From assembly GCF_000485795.1 (NCBI RefSeq), contig NZ_AXZL01000069.1, positions 62,001-126,000 of the forward strand: 64,000 nt of DNA, in the 5' to 3' direction. Under the pieces are notes generated by a model. That model was not told where the DNA came from and ran no database searches. It worked only from the letters and a program-made list of their open reading frames with translations. Source of the DNA: Shewanella decolorationis S12. Lineage in GTDB: Bacteria > Pseudomonadota > Gammaproteobacteria > Enterobacterales > Shewanellaceae. Below, piece by piece: positions 18,472 through 26,139 of the stretch (within the stretch, counting starts at the first letter, position 1; every line of letters starts with the position of its first letter). A program made the translations under genes and the position numbers.

Positions 18472-18846
18472 ATGACAATAAGCATCAGGTCGATCATTCG
18501 CTTTGGCAGCGCACAATCCCCCGTGGAAAGTTACCAGTTAGCTGCGGAAAAATTAATCTCTGGCAACCCGAAGCAGCAATTACAAAATCATTATTCCAGC
18601 CCTTGCAATCAATTCCATAGCGGAATTTGGCAAAGCGAATCAGGCGCTTGGAAAATCAACTACACTGAATATGAGTATTGTGAAATTCTCGAAGGAACCA
18701 GTGTGATTACCGATCTTGAAGGACAGTCTCAAACCTTCAGCGTCGGTGACCGTTTTATCATTCCGGCGGGATTTCAAGGTGTGTGGCAAGTCGTCACCCC
18801 CTGCCGCAAGGTGTACGTCATCTTCGAACAAAACTCACATAAATAG
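18472..18846 (+). CDS. Cupin-domain protein (DUF861/cupin_3)
   Basis: A small 124-aa soluble protein with a single cupin barrel. The segments GIWQSESGAWKINYTEYEYC, ILEGTSVITDLEG, FSVGDRFIIPAGFQGVWQV and KVYVIFEQ match the cupin_3 family found beside amine and amino-acid catabolic enzymes. The usual metal-binding His residues are mostly replaced, so catalysis is uncertain. The ATG at 18472 is preferred over the GTG at 18460 because GGGAG lies just upstream. It is 17 bases after mmsA and surely in the same operon. It may act on, or sense, an intermediate of the pathway. Confidence 0.8.
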   Translation: MTISIRSIIRFGSAQSPVESYQLAAEKLISGNPKQQLQNHYSSPCNQFHSGIWQSESGAWKINYTEYEYCEILEGTSVITDLEGQSQTFSVGDRFIIPAGFQGVWQVVTPCRKVYVIFEQNSHK

Positions 18847-19020
18847 AGGTGCGTTTAACCTCGATGAACAAAGCTAAAGTGATGTAGCTTTACCGCCATG
18901 AGGTCACAGCAACGGAGTTTCCTTGGCTGTTGTTTGGCAAACAATCGGATGTATGAATTTGTTTTAAAACATAAAAGAACATTGTACATCCGTGTCAATC
19001 AAGAAAATGGGAGAAATACC

Positions 19021-19743
19021 GTGAATAACAACCTACAGAAAAAACGGCTGGCAAAACTGGCAGGACTGGCGTTGACCACCAGCTTATTTTCCAGCATAGC
19101 TGCCGCTGAAGTATCTGGAGAAATTGGCTTAACTAACGATTACCGCTTCCGCGGTGTCTCGCAAACCGCTGGAGATCCCGCTGTACAAGGTGGGATAGAC
19201 TGGAGTTTTGAATCGGGATTTTCGGTCGGCGCTTGGGCCAGTAATGTCGACTTTGACGAGCCAGGTTATAACGGTCCTGATATCGAGTACGACTTCTATG
19301 TTGCCTACGGCGGTGAAATTAACGATAACCTCAGCTATGACGTCACACTCTATCGTTATAACTATTCAGGTGAGAGTGACTTAGGCTATTTTGAAGTGAC
19401 TGCTGGCGTCGAGTTTAGTGGATTTCGCGTAGCCTATTGGTTTACCAATGACTACGGTGGCAGCGATTTAGATTATCACTACGGCGAAATCAATTACTCC
19501 TACGAGTTTGTTGAAAACTGGAGTCTCGATTTACATTACGGCTACAACGTAGGTGATGCCTTAGATGATGGTGAAGGCTTTGATAGTTATTCGGATTATT
19601 CAGTTGGCGTCTCGACGGAGTTAATGGGATTTGGCCTTTCACTCGCTTGGCTCGGCACTGATTTAAGTGGCGATCAAAAAGTCTCCGATGGCGTATTCCA
19701 AAACGATGATACTGTGTTAGCACGCGTAAGTTACGCCTTCTAA
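19021..19743 (+). CDS. TorF-family putative outer-membrane porin
   Basis: A 240-aa outer-membrane protein, paralogue of the one at 4321-4995. The signal peptide runs to about residue 29 (ending SSIAAAEV). The mature part starts EIGLTNDYRFRGVSQTAGDP and repeats aromatic beta-strand segments, ending VLARVSYAF with a C-terminal Phe. The start is a GTG at 19021 backed by GGGAGA at 19009-19014. An in-frame ATG at 18898 would add 41 unrelated residues ahead of the signal. It follows the beta-alanine operon by about 175 bases and could serve uptake of its substrates, but a separate promoter is possible. Confidence 0.82.
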   Translation: MNNNLQKKRLAKLAGLALTTSLFSSIAAAEVSGEIGLTNDYRFRGVSQTAGDPAVQGGIDWSFESGFSVGAWASNVDFDEPGYNGPDIEYDFYVAYGGEINDNLSYDVTLYRYNYSGESDLGYFEVTAGVEFSGFRVAYWFTNDYGGSDLDYHYGEINYSYEFVENWSLDLHYGYNVGDALDDGEGFDSYSDYSVGVSTELMGFGLSLAWLGTDLSGDQKVSDGVFQNDDTVLARVSYAF

Positions 19744-19762
19744 TTCATACCCTGCAAATAGC

Positions 19763-19789
19763 AAAAAGCCCTCTGTTGAGGGCTTTTTT
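19763..19789. terminator. Bidirectional intrinsic terminator between porin gene and nagP
   Basis: AAAAAGCCCTC and GAGGGCTTTTTT pair around TGTT. T-runs occur on both strands, so it can end the rightward porin transcript and the leftward nagP transcript. Confidence 0.85.
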
Positions 19790-19807
19790 ACATCGCGTGA
19801 TAACCGA

Positions 19808-21112
19808 TTACCAGTGACGCATCTTATGGCCTTTCACGGCATAGAAGAGAATAAACAGATAGCAAGGTAACATCACCATATAACCGCCCTGCTGCCCCAT
19901 ATCCGTTGCCGAACTCATTAACCCCCAAGACACAGGACCAAACGCACCGCCAGCAATCCCCATGATAAGGAGCGCAGAACCCGTGCTCGTTAATTTACCC
20001 ATACCTGATAGGGCTAAAGGCCATACGGCAGGCCACACAATAGCATTTGCTAGGCCTAGGAAAGCAATTAACAGCAAGGTATCAGGTAAGGCCACTCCAC
20101 CAAAAGGCACCAACAAAGTGTTAGCAATAGCGTAGGAATTATTATCCCCAAACAGAATACCTAAGGTGAGCAATATCCCCAGAATCGCGGAAATCATTAA
20201 AGCAGTAGGTTGAGAAATAACTCGAGGTATCAGCAGAATACCTAGGGTATAACCCAGTACCATACACACCATAGTGTATGAGGTCATTACACCGTAATGT
20301 TCAACGCCCAGTGATAAAGCGAAAGTTCCGATAGTGTCTCCAGCAATGACTTCAACGGCAACGTACACAAATAGTGCCAATACACCAAATGCGAGGTTAG
20401 GATGAGACAATGCAGCTTTGATTTGGCCCTTATCAGTGTGCTCGGCCACTTCATCTTCATTAGATAATTCTGGCAGAGGCGATTTTTTAACAGCAAGCGC
20501 CAGCACCCCAATAAATATCGCCATGCCGAGGTAAGGAAAGACCAAGCTGTTTGCCATTTCATCAATTTGCACTTGGGTTAACGTAGTACCAATGCGGTCC
20601 TTAAAGCTATCTAAAATCAATGCTGAGAATACTAATGGTGCAATCACCCCCGCACCTTTGTTCAAAATCCCCATCACGCTCACGCGCGCCGCAGCAGATT
20701 CTTCAGGCCCTAGACGAACCACGTAGGGATTGACCGCTGTTTGCAGTAACGTCTGCCCCGCGCCCATCACTAGTTGGGCAAATAAAAACAGGGCGAAGAT
20801 TTGGGTCTTAGCCGCAGGAATAAACAATAGGCCTGCGAGCATCATGATACCCATACCTAATGCCATACCATTTTTATAGCCGACTTTACGGATAACCCAC
20901 GCCGAAGGCAGCGCGGTAAAAGTCACTGCAATGTAGAAAGAAAACAGGATTAATGAGGCTTGGAAGGGATTGAGTTGCAAAATTTGTTTTAAATAGGGCA
21001 TCAAGGATCCATTCAACCACGTTGCGAATCCGAGGATGAAAAAGAGTGCTGCCACTATCGCCATGGGGAGAAAACTGCTTTTCTGCTGGCTTTTATCGAG
21101 TGTCATTTCCAT
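19808..21112 (-). CDS. nagP: N-acetylglucosamine transporter NagP (MFS, FucP-like)
   Basis: A 434-aa inner-membrane sugar:H+ symporter with about 12 membrane helices, of the FucP branch of the major facilitator superfamily. Markers are FFILGFATWLNGSLMPYLK, FSFYIAVTFTALPSAWVIRK and LLQTAVNPYVVRLGPEESAA. In Shewanella this type of permease replaces the PTS as the GlcNAc importer, so the sugar enters unphosphorylated and needs the kinase encoded nearby. A NagR-like operator at 21266-21283 lies about 155 bases upstream. It is monocistronic, with the bidirectional terminator after it. The second ATG, at 21106, is an equally possible start. Confidence 0.92.
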   Translation of the reverse strand: MEMTLDKSQQKSSFLPMAIVAALFFILGFATWLNGSLMPYLKQILQLNPFQASLILFSFYIAVTFTALPSAWVIRKVGYKNGMALGMGIMMLAGLLFIPAAKTQIFALFLFAQLVMGAGQTLLQTAVNPYVVRLGPEESAAARVSVMGILNKGAGVIAPLVFSALILDSFKDRIGTTLTQVQIDEMANSLVFPYLGMAIFIGVLALAVKKSPLPELSNEDEVAEHTDKGQIKAALSHPNLAFGVLALFVYVAVEVIAGDTIGTFALSLGVEHYGVMTSYTMVCMVLGYTLGILLIPRVISQPTALMISAILGILLTLGILFGDNNSYAIANTLLVPFGGVALPDTLLLIAFLGLANAIVWPAVWPLALSGMGKLTSTGSALLIMGIAGGAFGPVSWGLMSSATDMGQQGGYMVMLPCYLFILFYAVKGHKMRHW

Positions 21113-21265
21113 AAACCTGCTTCTTATAGTAATTAATTTTTAAGGTGATGGCGGGACAAAAAACCGCTGAGTATTCCGCACATCCGTATCGCAACTCATC
21201 TGCAATGGCTAATGTTATCATCCAAACGCACCATTGTTTCAGTGATGTTAAAACAAACAACACAA

Positions 21266-21283
21266 AAAGACAACGCTGTCATT
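21266..21283. promoter_or_regulatory. NagR operator before nagP
   Basis: AAAGACAACGCTGTCATT matches the local consensus AATGACAACGCTGTCATT with one difference and is a near-perfect palindrome with ACGC at its centre. It is the only clear signal in the ~330 bases between nagP and nagX. Confidence 0.85.
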
Positions 21284-21393
21284 TGCGATTTAGTCCGCAA
21301 AATGGCCCTCTTTGCCCTCAAATGAGCCATAAACACTCAGTTAATATCTGATTTACGGCCATAAATGCTATTAGCCCTCTCTTTAATAGAAAT

Positions 21394-21420
21394 AAAAAAA
21401 CCACAGAGGTGAGTCCGTGG
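21394..21420 (-). terminator. Intrinsic terminator of nagX
   Basis: On the minus strand CCACGGA and TCTGTGG form a stem (one G-U pair) around CTCACC, followed by seven T. It lies 26 bases past the nagX stop. Confidence 0.7.
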
Positions 21421-21445
21421 CTTGAGGGAAAATCAGATATCGACG

Positions 21446-22633
21446 TTAGATCCGCACAAAAATATTACGACGATACATCCAGTACAGCACTAACCATTGA
21501 ACGGTAAGCAAACCAATCACAGCTCCTAAGGGCTGAGCATTTTCCGGCAATGCCGCGATAACGCCACCGAACACACTCAGGGCGATATACTTCCAATCCA
21601 CTAGGCTGGAGGCCAGATAAATAATGATGGCGTTAGTGCCTATCACCACAAAAATAAAGGCGAGCTTTTGCCATTTGAGCACATCCACTAGGGCATAAAA
21701 CAGCGCTAACAACAGCATGCTCCAACCGCTAGTGACCAACACAAAAGAGCTGGTCCACAACTCTTTATTGACGGGAATAACCCCATCCAGCAACCAGCCT
21801 AGGGCTAAACAAACACCACCGGCAACGCTCAATAGGCCAACCTTAGCCCACTCCCCTTTAGGATGGGATTTCACAATAAAATGACCGACAAACACACCCG
21901 CTAAGGCGTTGACTACGGCGGGCAGCGTCGATAACACGCCTTCAGGATCGGGCGTCCGTCCTTGATAGCTCACACCCGGCAGCAATAGGCTATCCACATA
22001 AGCATTGATAGAGTCAGTCGGTGATAACACTCCAGCCTGTCCACCAGGAAACGGCAACCAGAGCTGCATCGCACCATAGGCCAATAATATGCCCAAGGCC
22101 ACCAGCACTTGGGTTCGTAAACTGGTATGCCACACCAGCAAGGCGGCAAAAAACCATGCAAAGGCAATTCGACCTAATACGCTGGCATAACGGACTTTTT
22201 CAGGATCGGCAGGCGCCCCTGTTCCCCAGCCATGGTTATAAAGAATCCCAAGCAATAAAAGAAGAAACAGCCGCTTAATCCCGTGGCGATACACAGGCAT
22301 ACGCTCATGCATTGGCAGTTTATCTAAGCGTTTTGGCGATAATCCAAGGGCAACACCGGAGAGGAAAATAAACAGCGGAAAAATCAAATCATAGAAGCGA
22401 AACCCATGCCACTCACTATGGTGCATTTGGGTATCACCCCATTGCCAGCCCGCCCAGCCCGTCAACATAAGCAAGGCGCCAAATAGGGCTTCACCACCTA
22501 GAATCCAAAACATATCGAAGCCACGCAGGGCATCGAGGGACATCAACCGCGGTTTTGACTGACGCTTTTTCGCGGCAGCCTCCTGAGCATTAACGCCCGT
22601 ATTGGCGATAGATCCCGGCGCAGTCGTACTCAT
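21446..22633 (-). CDS. nagX: NagX, multi-pass membrane acyltransferase-like protein (DUF5009)
   Basis: A 395-aa integral membrane protein with about ten helices. The first transmembrane part carries MSLDALRGFDMFWILGGEAL and FRFYDLIFPLFIFLSGVALG, the hallmark of the DUF5009/HGSNAT-like family of heparan-alpha-glucosaminide N-acetyltransferase relatives. In nag gene clusters of Shewanella and relatives this protein is called NagX. It is thought to act on (N-acetyl)glucosamine or chito-oligomers at the inner membrane, but its reaction is not firmly known. The gene lies downstream of nagA past a strong terminator, so it has its own promoter or depends on read-through. Confidence 0.88.
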   Translation of the reverse strand: MSTTAPGSIANTGVNAQEAAAKKRQSKPRLMSLDALRGFDMFWILGGEALFGALLMLTGWAGWQWGDTQMHHSEWHGFRFYDLIFPLFIFLSGVALGLSPKRLDKLPMHERMPVYRHGIKRLFLLLLLGILYNHGWGTGAPADPEKVRYASVLGRIAFAWFFAALLVWHTSLRTQVLVALGILLAYGAMQLWLPFPGGQAGVLSPTDSINAYVDSLLLPGVSYQGRTPDPEGVLSTLPAVVNALAGVFVGHFIVKSHPKGEWAKVGLLSVAGGVCLALGWLLDGVIPVNKELWTSSFVLVTSGWSMLLLALFYALVDVLKWQKLAFIFVVIGTNAIIIYLASSLVDWKYIALSVFGGVIAALPENAQPLGAVIGLLTVQWLVLYWMYRRNIFVRI

Positions 22634-22701
22634 ACCATTATCCTTTATTATTGTTATTTAAATTATTTTATAACTTTTGAGCAAAATGCAGACTGTACAA
22701 T

Positions 22702-22745
22702 AAAAAAACTTAGCCCCTGTCATCAAAATACGACAAGGGCCAAGG
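22702..22745 (-). terminator. Intrinsic terminator after nagA
   Basis: On the minus strand CTTGGCCCTTGTC pairs imperfectly with GACAGGGGCTAAG and is followed by seven T. It lies just past the nagA stop and before nagX, so it should end or attenuate the nagK-nagB-nagA transcript. Confidence 0.75.
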
Positions 22746-22771
22746 TTAACGCTTTACTGACTCAACCCAGA

Positions 22772-23908
22772 CTAAGGGCGAACATAAACCGCATTTCCAG
22801 CAATATAGTTGGCCAGCACTTTGTGTTGATTATCTAGCAGCACTAAATCGGCACGCTGCCCTACGGCTAATCGACCGACGCTCTCGGCAATGCCAAGGAA
22901 CTCGGCAGGATACAAAGACGCCATTCTCAAGGCCTCACCAAGCGGTAAACCGAGCATCTTCACACTGTTCTCAACCGCGGTCGCCATGTCTAACACACAG
23001 CCCGCCAGTTCACCCGTCACCGCATTTAATCTATCGCCGACACGCAGTACCTGAGTACCAAACAGCTCAAAACTGGTTTCATCATCCATTCCTACTGGCG
23101 GCATGGCATCGGTCACCAGCATCACTTTGCCACGGGGTTTAGCGCGCAGGGCAACTCTTGCGGCCGCTGGATGCACATGGTGGCCATCGACAATCAAACC
23201 ACACCAAGCGGTTTCACTCTCAATCGCCGCGCCCACCACGCCAGGCTCACGGGAACCTAAGGGTGACATGGCATTGTAGAGGTGAGTGAAGCCTGTCGCC
23301 CCCGCCGCTAATGCCGCGACAACGGTATCGTAGTCCGCATTGGAGTGGCCCAAACACACTTTAACGCCAGACTCCACCAACAGGCGGATCACCTCGGGCG
23401 AGACATTTTCAGGCGCTAAGGTCACCACTCGGATCCCTAAATCCTGACGGCAAAAAATCGCCAGTTCAGCCTCGGTGATCTCACGGATAAAACCTTGTGG
23501 ATGCACGCCTTTTTTAGGTACCGAAAGATGCGGGCCTTCAAAATGTACGCCTAAAACGCCAGCGCTCTTTTGCGCGACCGCACTGGCAACCGCATCGGCA
23601 GCCTTGGCCATCACCTGCACATCATCGGTGATAAGCGTGGGTAAAAAACCTGTGGTTCCAAAGCGAGCATGCGCCTTGCCTATGGTCTCAATGCAAGCAA
23701 CCGTTGGGCTGCTATTGAATAACGCGCCGCCACCGCCGTTAACTTGCACATCGATAAAACCTGGCACTAGGGTGCCTGGGTAGCGAATTTCCTTAGCACC
23801 CGATGCGGTGTCTAAGCTGTCTATCAGACCATCTTCAATGGTGACAGGCACATCCCGATGGAAGGCTTCACCATCAAACAGTTGCTCGGCAATTAAGGTG
23901 AATTTCAT
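22772..23908 (-). CDS. nagA: N-acetylglucosamine-6-phosphate deacetylase
   Basis: A 378-aa cytoplasmic amidohydrolase that removes acetate from GlcNAc-6-phosphate to give glucosamine-6-phosphate. The TIM-barrel landmarks are clear: LVPGFIDVQVNGGGG, the metal-ligand Glu in GVHFEGPHLSV, His ligands in CLGHSNADYD and GFTHLYNAM, the phosphate/substrate His-Pro region DGHHVHPAA and the catalytic Asp in MLVTDAMPPVG. The length matches the family. It lies 42 bases after nagB on the minus strand in the nagK-nagB-nagA operon and is followed by a terminator. Confidence 0.95.
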   Translation of the reverse strand: MKFTLIAEQLFDGEAFHRDVPVTIEDGLIDSLDTASGAKEIRYPGTLVPGFIDVQVNGGGGALFNSSPTVACIETIGKAHARFGTTGFLPTLITDDVQVMAKAADAVASAVAQKSAGVLGVHFEGPHLSVPKKGVHPQGFIREITEAELAIFCRQDLGIRVVTLAPENVSPEVIRLLVESGVKVCLGHSNADYDTVVAALAAGATGFTHLYNAMSPLGSREPGVVGAAIESETAWCGLIVDGHHVHPAAARVALRAKPRGKVMLVTDAMPPVGMDDETSFELFGTQVLRVGDRLNAVTGELAGCVLDMATAVENSVKMLGLPLGEALRMASLYPAEFLGIAESVGRLAVGQRADLVLLDNQHKVLANYIAGNAVYVRP

Positions 23909-23950
23909 CCCAAACCTCTTTTCAAATTACTGCGGCACAACGGCCATCTA

Positions 23951-24949
23951 TTACAGCGTTTGAGTGACTTTTTTCAGCCCAGCGGGTTGGTCAGGGTCAA
24001 TACCACGGGCAATCGCGACTGCTGCCACGTCAATATAAAAACGTTGTAGCAAGGCTAACGGCGCAACACGTGGGTGAATATCCGTCGATGTTTGGTTTAA
24101 ATGCACTAAATCTGCGCCACGTTGACTCACATTTTCAATCTGTTCGATATGGCTAGCGTACGACTCATCGCCAATGCAGACATCCACAATCGTGAGTTTT
24201 TTCTCCACTAAGGTCACAGGACCATGGAGGAACTCAGCGCTACTAAAGGCTTCGGCATGGATAGAACACACTTCTTTTAACTTAAGTGCGATTTCCTTAG
24301 ACACGGCATAACCTAAACCACGGCCTAACACGACTAAGTTTTTCACGTTTTCAACCGATACTGGAGTCAATTGTGGCTCAGCATCGACCGCAGTTTGCAG
24401 TGCTTGAGGTAAGGAGTTAACTGCGGCGGCGAGGGATTCGCTCTGCGTCCACGCAGAGGCTAATTGTAAAATCGCCGACAGGGTTGCAAGGTAGCTCTTA
24501 GTTGCGGCAACCGCTTTCTCTTCGCCTGCACGTAATGGCACCACCACATCGACAATATCCTTGATTGGCGCAGTTTCATCGTTCACTAACGCCACACAAA
24601 ACGCGCCTGCGTTTTTCGCCATACGCGCTTGGGCTAAAATATCAGGGCTGCGGCCAGATTGCGAAATCACAATCACTAATCCGCCTTCTAACTTCAAGGT
24701 TTTACCGTAAACGCTGGCCACAGATGGCGCGGCGGCAAAAGTGGGTACACCCGCTTCGATTTCAAAAAGATATTTAGCAAAGACACCCGCATGGTCCGAT
24801 GAACCACGGCCCACAATCATCACAAAACGGGGATCGAAAGCACGCAGTTTCTCACCTAACTGCTGCATTAAATCGGCGTTAGCGGCTAACTGACCCGCAA
24901 TCTTCTGCGGCGCGGTGCGAGCTTCTTGCTCCATAATAGTGTTTGTCAT
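23951..24949 (-). CDS. nagB: Glucosamine-6-phosphate deaminase NagB-II (SIS-domain type)
   Basis: A 332-aa enzyme with two SIS sugar-isomerase domains. The first carries MIVGRGSSDHAGVFAKYLFE and VISQSGRSPD. The second has VVLGRGLGYAVSKEIALKLK and the EAFSSAEFLHGP substrate motif. It lacks the glutaminase domain of GlmS, so it should deaminate glucosamine-6-phosphate to fructose-6-phosphate and ammonia. It is the non-orthologous replacement (NagB-II) for the classical NagB. I start at the ATG at 24949, with AGG upstream; a frame extending to 24970 adds seven non-conserved residues. It follows nagK by 58 bases. Confidence 0.93.
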   Translation of the reverse strand: MTNTIMEQEARTAPQKIAGQLAANADLMQQLGEKLRAFDPRFVMIVGRGSSDHAGVFAKYLFEIEAGVPTFAAAPSVASVYGKTLKLEGGLVIVISQSGRSPDILAQARMAKNAGAFCVALVNDETAPIKDIVDVVVPLRAGEEKAVAATKSYLATLSAILQLASAWTQSESLAAAVNSLPQALQTAVDAEPQLTPVSVENVKNLVVLGRGLGYAVSKEIALKLKEVCSIHAEAFSSAEFLHGPVTLVEKKLTIVDVCIGDESYASHIEQIENVSQRGADLVHLNQTSTDIHPRVAPLALLQRFYIDVAAVAIARGIDPDQPAGLKKVTQTL

Positions 24950-25007
24950 GTTATTTACCTTACAAATCAATACGGGTATTGCTTTAGCACTGATGCGCTA
25001 AAACGGC

Positions 25008-25916
25008 TTATTCATTAATGTTGACTGAGTTAAATTGCTGCTGAGCGAAGTACATGGCACCTAATTCTGGCGGCGCTAAAGTTTCAGAAATCTTGGCCAC
25101 CACATCGCTGCCAAGCCATGCCTGTAGCGGTTCGGCAAGACCACCGATCATCGAGAAGCGCACCGGATTGAGGCTAAACAGCTTGCGTGCCATTTCACTG
25201 ATGTAATCGGCCCCTTCCTGCACAATCCCGCGAGCGACTTCATCACCAGCGTTTGCACAATCGAGTACGCTTCTGGCTAATTCGGCATAGCAACTCGAAG
25301 ACTTACCGGCGAGATGCTCGACGATGCCCAAGGCATCACTTACCCCAAAATGCTTTAACAACATCTCAGTTAAGGCGGTCGGTGCGGCAAAGCCATCGAG
25401 GGCGAGTAACACATGCTCGGCAGCTTTTAAGCCAAGCCAAGCACCACTGCCCTTATCGCCCAGCGCAAAACCGTGGCCACCGATGCTTAAGCTGTCATCA
25501 CCCACATGGGCATAACCACAGGAGCCTGTGCCCGTAATGATCACCGCCCCATCCGCGCCGCGGTGTGCACCGATACAAGCGGTATGAAGATCCGTTGTGA
25601 CAAACATGGCTGCAAACGGATGCTGCCAGCTGATCACATCCTGGTACAGGCGCGGCACATTAACTCCCGCCAGCCCTAAGCCAGCGACGAGTAAATGGCT
25701 ATCGGTTTCATTCATGCCCGCATCCAGCAGAGCTTGGCGAGTCGATGCTTCAATCGATGCAAATGTTTGTGCAAGACCATGCAGCGGATTAGCGCGCCCA
25801 GCAACACCTGTCCCTAAAACGGTACCGTCCGCAGTATAGATAGTGGCTCGGCACTTACTGCCGCCCCCATCAACACCGATAAACAGTTGTTGATCTTTTG
25901 TCTGGACTAACCCCAT
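25008..25916 (-). CDS. nagK: N-acetylglucosamine kinase (BadF/BadG/BcrA ATPase family)
   Basis: A 302-aa sugar kinase with the ASKHA fold. The first phosphate loop is FIGVDGGGSKCRA, the second VIITGTGSCGYAHVG, followed by the glycine-rich ALGDKGSGAWLGLKAAEHVL and the C-terminal SMIGGLAEPL. It phosphorylates the GlcNAc delivered by NagP. It belongs to the eukaryote-like NagK/BadF group and not the ROK group of E. coli. I chose the ATG at 25916 because GAGGGG lies just upstream; an ATG at 25931 is also possible. A perfect NagR operator is about 100 bases upstream. It is first gene of nagK-nagB-nagA. Confidence 0.93.
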   Translation of the reverse strand: MGLVQTKDQQLFIGVDGGGSKCRATIYTADGTVLGTGVAGRANPLHGLAQTFASIEASTRQALLDAGMNETDSHLLVAGLGLAGVNVPRLYQDVISWQHPFAAMFVTTDLHTACIGAHRGADGAVIITGTGSCGYAHVGDDSLSIGGHGFALGDKGSGAWLGLKAAEHVLLALDGFAAPTALTEMLLKHFGVSDALGIVEHLAGKSSSCYAELARSVLDCANAGDEVARGIVQEGADYISEMARKLFSLNPVRFSMIGGLAEPLQAWLGSDVVAKISETLAPPELGAMYFAQQQFNSVNINE

Positions 25917-26012
25917 GACACCCCTCTTCATCTATTAATGCAGCGCTACCGTTGCTTATACTTATGCCGTTAATGCGACACTCAACTTTAGTTAACTCAA
26001 TGTTACAGCAAA

Positions 26013-26030
26013 AATGACAGCGTTGTCATT
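26013..26030. promoter_or_regulatory. NagR operator before the nagK operon
   Basis: AATGACAGCGTTGTCATT is the exact reverse complement of the locus consensus AATGACAACGCTGTCATT. It lies about 100 bases before nagK and past the end of hex. Confidence 0.88.
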
Positions 26031-26092
26031 TACTTTTTGAAGCAATTTCTAATCAAATGTCAGACGGAAGAAATGGCTGAAAGTGAAAAAGA

Positions 26093-26125
26093 AAAAGGCT
26101 GTATTTTTATTTTAAAATAAAGCCA
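26093..26125 (-). terminator. Probable intrinsic terminator of hex
   Basis: On the minus strand GGCTTTATTTT and AAAATAAA with a later AGCC form an AT-rich hairpin followed by TTTTT, just past the hexosaminidase stop. The stem is weak, so confidence is moderate. Confidence 0.45.
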
Positions 26126-26139
26126 GATATAACTTTTTA

